In this document: positions 46,428 to 60,499 of the stretch, piece by piece | Layout of the letters: the number at the start of each line of letters is the position of its first letter | Numbering within the stretch: the first letter of the stretch is position 1 | Assembly (NCBI GenBank): GCA_037013685.1 | Contig: CM072905.1 | Span: forward strand, 4,475,491-4,539,490 | Reading direction: 5' to 3' | Length of the DNA: 64,000 nt | Origin: Acridotheres tristis | Taxonomy: Eukaryota > Chordata > Aves > Passeriformes > Sturnidae | Notes under the pieces: model-generated | What the model saw: only the letters and a program-made list of their open reading frames with translations | Database searches by the model: none | Told to the model about the DNA's origin: nothing | Translations under genes and position numbers: made by a program

Positions 46428-49400
46428 CTAGAAACAAATAGCAGGAGAAAATCAAGTCAGGTACCAGTCCAAGCAAAGAAGTCAAAGGACTTGAATCACT
46501 CGCAGGTTAACTTTTCTCTTAGCAGTTTCCCAGTCCATGTGGATACTAAAAGTCTTACAGTAATGTATAGCAAATACACAGTAATTAAATTATATCTCTG
46601 TGTATGGGAGACAAAACCAAAATATTGTTCAAAAGCTTGTCAGGAAAGAATGCTTAAAAATAGACTGCAATACAAATTACTTTGAGTCACCATTGCCCTC
46701 ATTTAAACAATTTCCTTTTAAAGACAGAGAAGCAGTGGAAAAGAGAAGGTGAAGGAATTGGACCTGTTAATGCCATTTGGCAGTTTATACATCCTTACCA
46801 ACAAAAAGCCCAGACTTGCACTGGATCTGCACAGGTGGGCATGGGCAGAGCCCTTTTGGCTCCTCAGGCCCAGACTACCTTGGCTAATCTGTACAGAAAT
46901 ATTCTCCTTGCACCAGACTCTCCCTGGTGCCTCATGGTTGGTTCCAGTGGTTCTGGCTCTCCTGGCCACTGCTGCTGCTCTGGTCCCTGCAATTTCAGAG
47001 CTTCCCCAGGACCTGGTAAGCTGTATCCACTTTTGGAGGGGTGTGAGTGCTGCTGGGCTGACAGAGCCCTCCCATCTTTCCTTCATTTGATGGGGACCTT
47101 CACCAAAGTGCTCCTGGCACTGCTGTTCCTGCTGAGCTCAGGGCTTATGGAATCAGCTGTCCTGCTGTCCACACTCCTCCTCAGTACTTGCAAAAATTAT
47201 TGTTCATATAAAATTGTATTGAGCAGACTATGAAATACTACTGGATGATTTAAAGAAAAGAATATGTGCAAGTGAGGGATGGATGGCTGCAGGCAGGAAA
47301 CCAGCCCTTTTTCTTAAATTATTAATGAGAGGTGCCATCCTGGTTAATCCTGGAGTCATACCTCAGGGATTTAGTGACTTGTACCTTCAGATTCAAACTT
47401 CCAGGAAAATCTATTAAAACCATAGTGAAATTAATCTCTTGGATTATTCTACAGTAGAAACTCACGAATTTCCTGGATTTACACCAAAGAATCCAATATA
47501 AAGCTTTCCTTTATTTCCTAAAAACTCCTAACAGGATATTTTTTAGACACTTTGTTTGTATATTCCTTAGTATTGGAGCTGATAATTTAGAATAGATCAG
47601 AGGATATAGGCATTCTAATTTCAACATGTGGAATTTTCATCCTCTGGCAGTGTCATACTGGTATTTTCATGTTAAAAGAAAACGGCTTCAGAGAATTTCT
47701 TGTTCAGCATATACAACATTTAACTGCCAACACATTTTTCTGAAACAGCCAAGTATCAATAGCACAACTCATTTTCCCTTCTCCCCTAATCGCTCCTTTT
47801 CTATGACTGCAGTTTGTGAATGCACAGCATGCTCTGCAACATTTTTGTGTTTGCTGCAATGAAAAGAAGATTGGTTTTTTATATTCTCATTGAATTTTTT
47901 CACTGTGTATTTTTCTAGTTTTCCACGGGTTTTAAATACCTAATTACTGTCACCTTTAGTGGAAGGTATCTCTGCACATTAGCAGGAAAATGTAGAGGCT
48001 GTTGCAGTACTGTATTGTAGGGTTTTGTTGACAGTTTAATTATAGGAATACTTAAAAGTAACCTTGAACTTGATGGCCTGTCAGAGTTTCCATTGTAAAC
48101 CATGATTTTCAAGGTTTCTAACTCCACTTGTATTAAATCACTGTAGACACTGTGCACATGCTGCAGACTTAGACATGTTTTCTGTTTTCCAGAAGGAGAA
48201 ACCAGAAGGAGAAACCCTGTTCAGACTGAACGTGTTGTCAACAGGCTTGCAGTCACTTCAGACACCGTTTTTCTTTTCAAGGATTCATGCCAAGCAAGAC
48301 AGTGTCACCCAGGACAGGTTCTGCCAGCAAATCCTGCCTTCACTGGAATCCCCAGGAGTGTCCTGCTCCAAGAGAGGGGCAGGGCTTGGGTCACACTTCA
48401 GGCAGCACAAAGCAAAAGCCAAAGGTGACACAAGTAGCCCTAAGTGGCTTTTGATCTTCCCAGATTTTTAACTGTTCTATGGACTGGAGGCTGCCCAGAC
48501 ATAAATTGATACTTTGAGAGGCATATTTAAATCTGGGTAGTTTATACCCAAATAAACACTGCAGCCCTGCCCTTGATGTCTCCTTCCACTTGCATTTGGC
48601 ATTTAGAGGAGTGCTCCCAATATTTAGAGCTGTCTGAAGAGGAGTTAATGCCTTAATCTGAGCAGGACTGCAACCCTACCCGTCTGTAAGCCTGTGGCCA
48701 GCAGGAACACCACAGTACTGGTGCTGTGACGAGCAGCAGCACGGCAGCTTGTTCTCAGAAATAATCCAAGACTGCTGAGTTCAGGGAGAGAGGCCGAGTT
48801 TCCAAGGGGAGAACAGGCTGACATGGCCCTCGAAGCCATCTCAGGAGCAGCAGGGAAGTCTGAGAGGTTTTGTGAGGGTCAGTCCCAGGGCTTTGCTGTG
48901 ATCTGCAGGGCAAGCTGCTGCCCCAGCTGGTGTCAGTGAGCCCCTGTGTGCTGGGTGACCCTGGCACGTCCCAGCCCCTCCAGGGACAGCAGATCCCTGG
49001 CAGAGTCACCGAGTGCTTGTCCTGCCATGAGGTGCTGGGGGTGCACCCCTGGGTGCCCCCTGACCCCCCACCATCCCCTCCTTCACTGCCTGCCAGGCTG
49101 TGCCTCTCCTTATGCAGCCAGCAATGCCAGCATTTTCCCTTTTTTAAGCTTAACCAGTGGTGGCTGAGCCCCATGGAACTGAAACACTGGAATATGATAT
49201 TAGCTTGTGGATCAGGTTATGGTTATCATGGTTGAGAACCCTCCTTTTAAAGGGTATTTACCTAACAAGATGGTGTATCCAAAGTGACTCAAAACTTAAT
49301 TTTCAAATATATTTCTTTTAAAACCTCGCTTTTGGAAAAATACCCGTCCCCCAGTTTCAATAAAGATTTCCATAACTGAAAAATAAATATTTTTTCAACA

Positions 49401-50569
49401 GCTGTGTTGGAATAGTGCCTTCTTTTCCCCCTCATTTCAAAGTATATCTGTCATAAAGAAACTCATAACAAGTTTCAGAATTTTCTTGCTTACTTACAGT
49501 TTTAACAAACTTCTTTCCTCCCGTGATTTTATTGATTCAAGTGAGAAAAGATGACATGATACAGCTTTAAAGAAATTCAAATCTACAGAAATAATTTATC
49601 ACTTAGGTTTATATCTCCTGCTCTGCATTACCAGTTTTCAGCTCCCTACTATAATGGTCATCTAAAAATAATACACAATATTCTGCTACACTGAGTCATT
49701 GGGCTAGAAACCTCCTAGCAGAACATGGATAGCAGTTTTCCTGTTTAATAGAAGTGAAAATGAAGTAAGGAAGGGTAGAGCACCTTGTTCAGTCAACAGG
49801 CCCCAAAACAAGGGCAAAATCCATGTATTAGGCCAGTGTTACTCTCACTGCCTGGCTCTGTGGGATGTTTGCAGCTCTTCCTGCTACCAATACAAAGCCA
49901 CTCATCCACCCTGCTGATGGATCTGCACCTAAAAATTATGTAATCTGTGCATGAGCAACCCACCGTGAAGATTTAGCTTAATCTTTACCTCCTTTGTGAG
50001 AGAGAGAGAGAGCAAACAGCAATTTCCAACCATTTGTGTCACGTTGGAGTCCTTGGGACTTTAAGAAGGAACAAAAGGCTGCCTCACCTCAGCACGTAAA
50101 TGCTGAATTATAAACATGCTCGAGTATAGAAGGCTGAGGATGAAGAGGGTCCTTTATAAGAGCCCAGGAACAGGAGCTGGTCTTGTAGACTGCCCCAACT
50201 GTGCTGTAAAGGACCTGAAAGCTGTTGGGTGAATTAAGGATGGAGCATGTTCCAGTCCTGTTCTGAACACCCCAAAGGGCTGCTTTGTTGTGAACGCTGA
50301 ATGTCTTTGCTGTTGCGGCTTTCCATCTGACACTTCATGTTATGTCAGAGCAGGGCTTTTTTGTGTGTTTAATATATTGGTGACTATGTGTTTTAATGAA
50401 GGTGCCCTGTATTCCAGAGCTAGCAAATGCACGATGTGTTGCTGCGGTCGCCAAGATAAGTAGTAATTTTTAAATAAACAGCAGTATAAACAGTTACATA
50501 AAACTCATGTAAATTGCTGGCACATAATTTTAGACTGGCTTAAGTTATGTAACTTACTTGTGGCCAAGT

Positions 50570-50629
50570 TTTTTTTTTTTTTCTGCCTTTTTTTTTTTTT
50601 TAATATTCAATTGAATTGAATTGAATATT
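50570..50629. repeat. Poly-T tracts followed by an imperfect palindrome
   Basis: Two T runs end in the arms AATATTCAATT and AATTGAATATT around a short GAATTG centre. Confidence 0.85.
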
Positions 50630-50961
50630 CAGTTCACACACTTTAAAATAAAGGGAGAAGTTTATTTTCACCTGTTACTTTTCCACTCACAATCTTTCTG
50701 TTATACTGAGCATGCCTTTAACAGCTTATCAGAGAGGTGGACAGACAGATAAAGGGCAAAGGGAAGACACAAACCCCCTCCTGACCCTATTGTAGATTCA
50801 TTCAGGAAAGCACCTCCTCCTGAGTCAAATAAATAGCCTGAGCCACAGTAGAATTTGTTTCTTGTCTTGACATTTGTTTTTCCTTGCACTTAAATTACTG
50901 AATTGCTGAGTGTATTAATTAGATCGAGGGACAGGAGTTCTGTTGCTGCTTGTTGGGGTGT

Positions 50962-51045
50962 GCAGAGCAGTGTATGAATCTGGAATTCTGGATTTTATTC
51001 CTGCATGTGCCACGGACTTGCTGAGTGACCTTGGGCAGTGCATTC
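50962..51045 (+). mobile_element. MIR-like SINE relic
   Basis: 'tgctgagtgaccttgggcag' preceded by 'atgtgccacggact' follows the MIR core order; 'gagcagtgtatgaatctgga' upstream fits the MIR 5' part loosely. Confidence 0.55.
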
Positions 51046-54000
51046 TGCCACTCCAGCTTTTAAGGCAGGCTTGAGCAGCAAAGGTTCTGTCCCCTTCCCC
51101 TCCTCCCATGTCCAGGGCCTGGGCTGATGGTGGTCTTATCTTTTGTTTCCAAGGGCCTCCCAACAAATAATTGTGTTATTTATTAGCTTCCTTTGAAATA
51201 GAAAACTGACAGAGAGCCCCACCAGAAACCACTTCACGCCATCTTTTTCTGCTTGCTGGTCTTGATGAAAAAATTTTAATGATTTACTCTCATAATATCT
51301 TAGCAGCTGGATTTAAGGACATTAAACACTGCCATTCATATGAATAAAATCGGGATGAAAAACCCAAGACAAAGATTTATCCAACAAGTGAAGAGACCTG
51401 AACACTAGTGAAAAGCAGGAATCTGTTGGTGTAGAGTGTCACCAGCTCTGATGGAGAGCAGTGTTTGCACTATTTGGTCAGCTCCTCCTTGCTGTTTTCA
51501 ACTGTTCCTTCCAGCCTGATTTAAGAAAGGAACCCAGTCTTTTCAGATTTTCAGTTCAGGCTGTGTTCATGCATTTCTCATGTTTGGAAATCATCCAAGA
51601 AATGATAGGAGAAAGACAAGTCATACCAGCTGTAGGGACTACTGACAGCATAATGCTTCCATTAGGAAAAAACAAATGTTTGGCACTGAGCAGTTTGTGC
51701 AAACACAGAAGTTATAACACAGTCATGGCCTGGGACTTGGATTTCTAGGTACAGCTTAAATTAAAACCTGAGCTTCCAAACTGCTCTAAATACTAGCATT
51801 CATTATTTTGGATCTTATCTATAATTTCAGTTATTTCTGTAAACTTATCCAAGGCTCTTTGTACTGGGTTAGTAGAAGCATCAGTAAAGCTGAAGAGGAA
51901 TGAAAAAAGATGCAAACAAACAGCTCTGTGCCCACCTGAGGCAAACAAAGCACTGCTGTGGTGTGCTGGGAAAGAGCTGCTGGGAGGTTTAAGGGACTCT
52001 GAGCAGAGCAAGACACAACAGTGCAAGACAGAGTACCAAAAAAAAAGCATCTCTAGACTATTCCTAGAGAGCACATCTCCATTTGGAACTTCCATGGCTA
52101 TAAATCTTCACAATGCTTATTTCAGAGAATTTTGTTTTAATAATCAAATACTTTATTTGCAATAAATCTTCTTCCCAACAGCTCTGGGCTCCTTTGCATT
52201 TTACGCCTGCTAATAATAACCAATGATGTTTAAGAACCTTTCTTGTGGCCCTGTTTCTGGATGTTCCTTTGACCCGGGCCAGAATACTCTATTTTATGTC
52301 TTGACATTTACAGGAACCATTATGACAGCAGGCTGAGTGCCAAAGACACATCTTTGCTTAATCATGGTTTCACTAGTTCATCTTAAAGCAAATCTGCATT
52401 ATATAAATGATTTATAAGATACTATTTTTACTGAATTTTAATAAAATTCTCACCAAGGGAATATTAAAAAAAAATCCTTTTTCTCAAGTATTTGATTAGT
52501 GTTTTCTAAATCCCAGCAATTCTTTATCTGTTTGCAATAAGGCCAGCTATTCCAGTACAAGAAGGAAATTTTTTCCTCTGCTAGTGAAAACGACATTTCT
52601 TACTAACATTTTATAAATAACTAAGAAAATGTGCCATGTGGGTGCACATTCAGCCTTCCAATATGGGCCAGTGGTTAGAAAGCTACAATGGATTATAATA
52701 ACAGCCAAGATTTGTTTCTCAGCCCTGAAATGACAAACATATCCCACTGTGGCCGTGGAAAGAAAAGTAGAAGAGAGCATGTGTTAGAACTGTGAGAGGG
52801 GATTGGAGAATAAATGGGGTTCTTATGCAGAGGCTTCACATCCTGGAAAAGCTTGGCTTGGATTCTGCAAGCTTCCCCTCCCAATGGGAGCCCTGGTCTC
52901 CTGTGATCTGTGCAGCCAGAGCCGGGGGAAGCTCCTGCACGCAAGGAGAGACCGCACGGGGCAGGCTCAGCTTCGTCCCAAAACATGACATTAAAATCTA
53001 ATTAATAACGAGCAGCTGGGAAAATGCACACCAAAAAGTAATCTACCACAATGTAGGGGGCAAGGCAGAGCACTGCAGAGTGTGGGGAACAAAGGAAGGA
53101 AATACTCAGAGGCTAATTCAATTAATCTGTTTAATGGGATTTCACTCCTTGTCCTCTAGTTCTCCTGTAATATAAAAAGGGACTTTGCTGCATAGATGGT
53201 GGTTAGCCATATTTAAGGCTTTTATTTCTTTATAAACTAATCCCTACAGTAACTTAAAGAGCTTTCACATCCCCAAGCAATGCAGACAGGTGTTGCAGGC
53301 AAAACAGTCTTGATTTGGGGATCTTTTACTTAATTTATTCCTAATTTACTGAAATTTCTAATAATTCATTCAAAGTGAGAAGAAAGTAAATATAATTAAT
53401 AAAACATCCAAGTGAACACCTTCCCACCATCTTTCCTAGACTGAACTTAATCCACTTATCCTCCCCCTTTCCTACGGTCAGCTTCCCTTCTCTCTGCTGC
53501 AGCTTTCACTCAGTGCTGGGTTTTCCATCTCGCTGAGACATAGCCAGGCCAGCTGTGAGCAGCACACGGCCTCTCCTGACCTCCTCCCATCCTTCAGCTT
53601 CTCCTGGCTGCTGGAACCTGCCATCCATGCCCATCAGTGTGCTCAGCAGTGAGCCAGGTGGGTGCTCAGGTGTGAAGTGACTGAGCTCAGGTGTGGGTGA
53701 GCCAGCTGGGTGCTGGTTAGTAAATTAACTGGGTGCTCCTGCACCGACTGAGGGGGTGCTCATGTCTGAACTAACTGGGCACTCAGACATGGGAGCAGGA
53801 AACCATGCAGCTTTTGCTCAATACACGAGGGAGGAGCTTGCAGCAGATCCCAAGGCCTGATTCCAAATTTACAGACATGCATCAGTTCTGGGCTCAGATC
53901 TGATTATTAGAACAGGATCAGGTTTTGACAGGGGAGGCAAATAAACCCAGATCTTTGATGCTTGGTCCAGGAAAGTCCATGATGGGCCAGAGAAGACTTA

Positions 54001-55183
54001 AGATGAAACTGTGAGCAGGGAAACTTTGCCATAAACCCTTTGAAGACATTCTGGTTTTGTTTAAGTCTTCAGAGAGTCTTTATTCCATAACCCATTAATC
54101 AAAATATCTGCTAAATCATGGATCTCCTTCAAGACAGAAACTTAAGGTCTTGAGTCCCAGTCCTGCCACTGACTACAAGGAATTCACCTTTTCCATGCCA
54201 TACCTATGAACTGGAAGCTGTAACAGCCACATGCAAACAATTAACAAAAACCCCAAAATGTATTAATTTTAGTAAGTCAAAGCAAATATAAAAGGCAAAG
54301 CAGTGTCTAAAATTCAACAACAACCTGATACAAGCCTTTTTCTTTAGAAACCAAGGCAGACAAAAGTAGAGCTTGTATGTCTGTGTTTTCTCAGAGCTAT
54401 TCATCCTGAGCTGCTGTTCAAAATCCTTGTAAAACACAAAGCAGGAGGAAAGAATGATTCAGCTGAGTAACCGATGTTTGATTAACTACAGTAGTTAATT
54501 ACACCATCACTTAATACGTGATTCATGTTCAAAGGTAATTTTAAATATGTAACAAACTTAAATAATAGAAGGTCTTAAATTTTATGTTAAGTCCAGCACA
54601 TACTACAGACATTGACAGGAGCTAGAAATAAAAAGGTTTGTTTTAAATTTACACATTTCTACACTGGCTAGGCATAAAAATAGAAGTGAAATTGCACAGT
54701 TCTGTTAGCTACCAAAATGTAACGTGCAAATAAAGTGCCCAGGAGACCTAATAAAATGCCATAAATGAACTACTGTAAAAAATATCAGACCACACCTATT
54801 CAGCAGGATAAATTCAAATGTCTTACAAAGAAATGTATTCTCTTTTCTTTTTATGGAGCAAGAACTGTTTTGAGAAAAGAAAGAACGCGTTTCAAAATAT
54901 ACAAAGAAACTTTGAATAATAAGTGGGAAGCGTTTCAAGACCAAGTGCAGAATGCTGCTCAATTTCACTATGGACTGGACCAGAATCAAGCAGTGACACA
55001 GCATCTACTTTAGAGAGACAGAGCTATTATTATTAAAGCTCTTTGTTTTCATAAGATTCACTTCCACAAGCATTCATTTCCATAACCAGTGCACTTCTAG
55101 ATGTCAAAGAAAACACAGGTTTGCTGCTTTCCACTCTGACACTGCTGTGTGAGAAGATAGTTGCCACCAAAGTGGAGAAAAAC

Positions 55184-55185
<2 letters not shown>

Positions 55186-55228
<43 letters not shown>
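55186..55228. repeat. (AT)n microsatellite
   Basis: About 21 TA units, directly before the hexamer array. Confidence 0.98.
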
Positions 55229-55230
<2 letters not shown>

Positions 55231-55252
55231 GGATATAGATATATGGAGATAT

Positions 55253-55480
55253 ATCTATATCTATATCTATATCTATATCTATATCTATATCTATATCTAT
55301 ATCTATATCTATATCTATATCTATATCTATATCTATATCTATATCTATATCTAATCTACATCTATATCTATATCTATATCTATATCTATATCTATATCTA
55401 TATCTATATCTATATCTATATCTATATCATCTATATCTATATCTATATCTATATCTATATCTATATATCTATATATATCT
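55253..55480. repeat. (CTATAT)n hexamer array
   Basis: About 36 CTATAT units with interruptions near 55351-55366 and 55429-55431. It gives artificial Tyr-Ile/Tyr-Leu frames. A 30-bp segment at 55221-55250 is repeated exactly at 55471-55500, on either side of the array. Confidence 0.97.
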
Positions 55481-58400
55481 GGATATAGATATATGGAGAT
55501 ATAGAGATACAGCAATATATCTGTATAATCAGGTCTTTGGGGATCACTGCAGGTACCCTGCTATGGAACAAATCCAAACTTTGTCAAACATGGAAAGCCA
55601 ACTTTTGATAAACATATCAAATATATGATTAAAAAATGTGGTATCTGCTTTTTGTATGTTGCTCATGGGGACAAGCAGAAGCCCACACAAAATGATGAGA
55701 TTATATGGTTGTGAAAAGATTACCCCCAAGAATAAAACATGTAGAATCACACAAAATTTATAGCTCACTCCTGTAAAGTCTTGGAGGCTTTTCACACTGA
55801 AATCTTCAATGTAAATTTTCCATCGACCTGGAGAGAAGGCAGCTGAGAATCCCAGATCCAGGTTCCTTTTGAGCTCCAGGGCAGGTGTCCAACAGGCTCA
55901 GGCTCCTCATTCCTGAGCACAGGTGGAGTGCAAAGGCAGCTCCACCCATCCTTTAGCTGAGACTCCCAATGACAACAGCAAATTGTTCTGGTCTGCTCTG
56001 GACTGGAACTGACCCATTTCATGCAGCCGAGTGGCAGCAACACCCTGGGGCTACTGCACATCCAGCCAGGACTAAGACAGTGACTCAAAGACAACTAAAA
56101 CTATTCTCATTTTAAAAAAAATCTGAAATGGACCACAAAGAGCTTTGGAAGAAAGGAGGCAGGGAACGACCTTTTCTCAAAATTTAAGCAAAACACAACT
56201 CCTTCTTTCCTGATCTAAGCCAACCTGTTTTGTTTTGTTTTGTGTTTTAAAGATGTACACTGTCTGAAAATAAAAATCTTCTCTCCCTCCAAAAAAATCC
56301 TGGAAGGCAGCTGGGAAGTTCTGACAAACGTGAAATACTCTGCTAAAATACCAAACTAAACAAAAAGGTAACAAGGGCTAAAGTGGCCTAGACAGCTCAG
56401 TATCACTATCTGGAAAATAACTTGGCATCCACAGCTACAACCAAACAGAGAAGATTAGCTTTGTTTGCTACATCAAACATGTCTTTCTTCCTCTCTCTTC
56501 AAACATAAATAGTTCCAGGCTCTAAAATAAATTAGCTCAACTTGGGTTATACAAGCTGTTTCATTTTTTTTCTTCAAAAGGGAATATAGATGTTTGTTTA
56601 AAAACTGTAAATAAAACATAAACAGAGATTTTTCATTGCATGGTGAGCCTTTCCGGTAGGTAATGATCAGCACTATGTCCATTTTTCTTCCTTATCCTAT
56701 ACTTTGGGATCTCAGAATTATTATGACTACTTCTGATGGGAAATGGATGAAAAAAATCACACAGTAAGAGGAGGTTTCTCTGTACTTATGCACTGCAAAA
56801 GCAAAATGATAATCAGGTTTAAAATCCACAGAAAAATAAGTGCGACAAAATTACTTAACATTACTTTTAATTTTTTTCTTTGACAAAAAATGCTTTCCTT
56901 ATGTGTATGAGCTGTGTGGAACATGTGAACCCTAGGAAGGCTGGTTAGTGAAAGATAACAGTTCCTAAAGCCCAGCAAGCAATTTGTGCTCATCTCTGGT
57001 GGGATGGATGCTGTCTGTCTGGATTTTGCTGCTGTGGGGTGTTTTTCACCGAGGTGGTTGCAGTGGTGCAGCTCTGGGATAACAAAACATCCTGCAGTGC
57101 CACTGTGGTGGTGTAAACAAGATTCTCTCCCTGGTTTCAAACTGTGGCGAGTTGTTTTGTAGCCAACGTAGAACGTTTTGCTTGTGTTTCCAAAGATGTA
57201 AAACTAAAGCAGGTCCTAAGTACTTCCATGGTGGGATGTGAAGTTTGGCTCTAGGGCACAATTAGCCAAGGGCAGGTTTTTTTTTTTTTTCTCAGTATTA
57301 CAGTGATGCTTCACATCCTTCCTAAAACTGGCTGGGGTGAGGTGTCTCTGGCTTTGAGTCTTTCTCTAGCATGGAGCAGATTATTACTTTTATTATTGAT
57401 TTATGTCATGCCTGTCTGCTTCCAGCCTCAAAACACTTTACTAAGTTACAATATACTTAGGAATCATTTCATGTCAGCCACCACCACGCTGCAGCCTTCT
57501 CCAGAGGGAAACTGAAGGGAGCCATTAGGATGGTGCCTGCAACATTAAACAACAATCCAGGAGAGGAAGTAAAGAATACTCTGGCTCCTTAAAGCAATGG
57601 CAGAACAGAATGCAGCCACTGAGCTGCCATCCAGCTGGGACACCAAAGTCAATACCCGTTCACCGTGTGTGGTTAAAATTAAATCTCCTAATGAAGTGAG
57701 ATGGTTTTAGTGGTTAGAGAGTGAGTGCAAAGTATTATTCTCCTGTATGATTATTTGTAAGTTATAAAGCCAACAAGGGAAAAGATCACACACAGGAAAA
57801 CAGCAGAGAGTTAGATAATGTTCCAAGTTCAGTTTCTAAAAGACATTTGGGCAAATAAAGCTTTGGAAAAAGTATGTTTAATAAAAAAAAGGGACAAAAA
57901 AAAAGAAAAAAGGAAGATGACACAGGAAAAACTGAATTGGCATTTTTTCACTGTTTTTAGAGAGCTAAACTAAACTGAACAGAATTGATGTCAGTTTTTA
58001 TTCCCTATAGTTCAAGTCCAGAGAAAAGAACATTATTAGTTTCTGTTAATGAGCAGGTATTCCCTAAACACTGTTGCAAATGCTCCTGAATTTTAATTTG
58101 CTTAGAAAAAGAAACAGTAAAGTATTGGAAAAAACCCATCTTAACAGCGGTGGCTTTTTTGTTTGTTTTTTTCTGTTCCTGAGTTAGCAAAATGCTTCGA
58201 TGGTTTTCTGGACAGGAGGTTTATATATCTGATCCTCACACTTTGTTATCAAGCTCTCCTTTCAGGGCTAGTAATTGCTAGCTGGTTCTAATCATTCTTG
58301 CAAGTGATCATTTGAAAGGTTCATTTTATGACCCCTCAAAGTAGCACAAAGAATCTCACTCCATAATGTAATAAACAATTCTACAACCAGTGCTTAATTA

Positions 58401-60385
58401 ATTCCTGAAAGTCACCAAAAGGAGCTATTAATGATCTTTCTTTTTATCTAACCATAAATATGCAAGTCTCCTGGGACAAAGGATTTAAAAAGAATATTCT
58501 GGCAAGACTAACTGTCAACTTGATAAAGCACAAAATGATCACGAGTGAGGGTAATTCAAAATACAGGGCAGTGCTACCTGGTCTGATCAGAAAGTTAGGT
58601 CAGGTTGGATTAAATGTCTCTGAATGCTGTGTTTATCAAAAACAGGACACCACTAACATGGTACAAACCAGCCTCAACCCAAATGTCTACCCAAGAGAAA
58701 AGTACTGCAACCTTCAAAAAATTATTTTTAAAAATTAGCTCTGTTTGGGAATTTGGTTTCTTGTGAAAATACCAAAATCATTATAATTAGAAGGTGGACA
58801 AGGTTTCAGGGTTATTTAAAATACAACTATTGCAAAGAACAGTCTGATATTTTCTAGAGAACTTTGGTGTTTTAGGAGCCCAAGTATTGTTTTCACAAGT
58901 AAATCAGGCAGTGGGAAGCTCTTAAATGAAATTTAGTTTCCTGGCAACACAACCCATTGCCAAAAATTAGATTTAGGCTTCTAAAGGGCTTTGATGTTTT
59001 TGAAAATCACACTTCCTGCAGCCCTGCACAGCTGCCTAGGTGTAATACAGTAATTTGCCTTCTACTGAGGCTGTCAGGGCATTAGCACTGATGGCCTCAG
59101 TGGTGTCTGGGAGGTTGGGTTTTGGGTTTTTTTCATAGAATGCAAAAAATTATTTTGCTGGGCACGGCCAGTGATGAGTGGAATCTGTGACCAGAAGCAG
59201 AGGAGGAAAGAAAGAGAGAATGTGCCATTTCCAAAATAAGCTCCTGTAGTGCTTTGGGAGCCTGTGCATGCGTGTCCCACCTTTGTCAGGGCTCCAGGAG
59301 CTGCTGGACCCTCGAGGGATGGGATCTTTCTGAACCTCTCCTGGTGGAACCATCCCTGGGACACCCACCCATGGAAACACAAAACAGATTCCCCACCACA
59401 CAGCCAGGATGAGTCTGGCTGGGAGTATGGAAACTTTAGGTTTAGGCACCTCTGAAAGGAGTTTTCAATGATTAATACAAAGAAATGAACACAGCAGGAA
59501 GCAGGAAGGGAGAAACTGGGGGAAATAACTGAGAGGAGTTTTCAGGCTCCCATTCCTTGACTCCCCTGGGCAGGGCCAAGGAGGTTTCAGATCCCCAGAC
59601 CCTGCCCTGGGAGAGGACTCGTGCTCCCACTGGAGGCTGTGGATTGCTGTGCTTAGCACTGAAGAACTTACTGCTCCAAAGATTGTAGAAAACCTGAAAG
59701 TTCCTTTAAACAGGACATTTTTCTAAATTCTCATTTTTGTTCTAATCTTCAATAAAACTTGCTTTTTTTCCCTTAATGTTGGAATTTCCTGTGGAACAGA
59801 ATTTCTGTTTCAAAACCATCTCTATTCAACAGGGCTATTCAGATGGAAGCATTTTCTTATTCATTCCACTTTGCAACTAACTGGTGCCACCCCAAATGTA
59901 TCACTCTTCCAAGAATGATGTGGCAGCCCTGGAATAGCTAATTAATTGGGCTGTATGATGCCTGTGCCAGAAGTTTCAGCTTCCAGAGGCATTCCTTTAA
60001 GGAATGGTGGTGTGGGCTAGGATTTTACAAGGATACACATGGTTTCAGGAGCCCACAGGCACCAAAAGTTAGTTTGTGTTTTGTAACTGCTCATCTCAAC
60101 CCAGTTATTGAGCTGATGTCTTAACCACACTGAGTCAAGCAAACTTCTTCAAAGCACTAATGGAGAAAGCTTTTGGTTAATTTATGTTTCTTTTTCTTTT
60201 TTTCTTTTAATAAAATTTTTGTCCTTGAGTAATCTTTCCAGAAAATTCCACTTCTATGTCTGTTTACAGGGAAGATAATTACATTTAAACACTACTTGCA
60301 TCATAATACAATCTCTAGCGGTGCCAATTAGCCCTCAAATTTTTGTACATTGTTAGGGGGAATGAAAGATGTCTAAATCCAGTAC

Positions 60386-60499
60386 CTTTATACTTGGTCA
60401 CCACAGCTGAGTTGACACTGAGGGGTTCTTGGAAGGTGACAGTGAGTGATGTGCTGCTCGTTACCATGAGACAGACATTGGTTGGCGCCTCGGGGGCTC
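60386..60499 (-). CDS. ANKFN1: ANKFN1 window exon 2: first half of the FN3 domain
   Basis: This 114-nt exon encodes residues 67-103, with split codons at both ends. It reads APEAPTNVCLMVTSSTSL, then TVTFQEPLSVNSAVVTKYK. That is the N-terminal half of a fibronectin type III domain: a proline-led first strand, then the 'S.TSLTVTFQEP' strand, with the family tryptophan in the next coding exon. The acceptor is CTCTCCCAG and the donor is AAAG/GTACTG. Both phases are 1. The downstream intron is by far the longest in the window, and the next exon completes the FN3 sheet in frame, which supports the join over this distance. Confidence 0.95.

Larger units (their letters stand above)
46428..60385. other. 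ANKFN1 intron 2, longest in the window
   Basis: About 14 kb inside the FN3 domain. It holds a MIR-like relic, a poly-T/palindrome block, the (AT)n/(CTATAT)n array and a small 13-bp tandem duplication at 48191-48216. The frame at 46682-47233 is unsupported. No extra ANKFN1 exon is needed here, since exons 2 and 3 join in phase. Confidence 0.8.

Noticed and set aside
46682..47233. 183-aa plus-strand frame in intron 2
   Set aside because: Composition is random-like, no domain is visible, and competing frames overlap on both strands.
48930..49235. Proline-rich 101-aa plus-strand frame in intron 2
   Set aside because: Local GC-rich patch; no splice context and no recognisable domain.
53640..53780. 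Recurring 'gggtgctc' phrases suggesting a tandem repeat
   Set aside because: Spacing and sequence between occurrences vary; no regular unit could be defined.
55121..55488. Tyr-Ile and Tyr-Leu repeat proteins
   Set aside because: Translation of the (AT)n/(CTATAT)n array.
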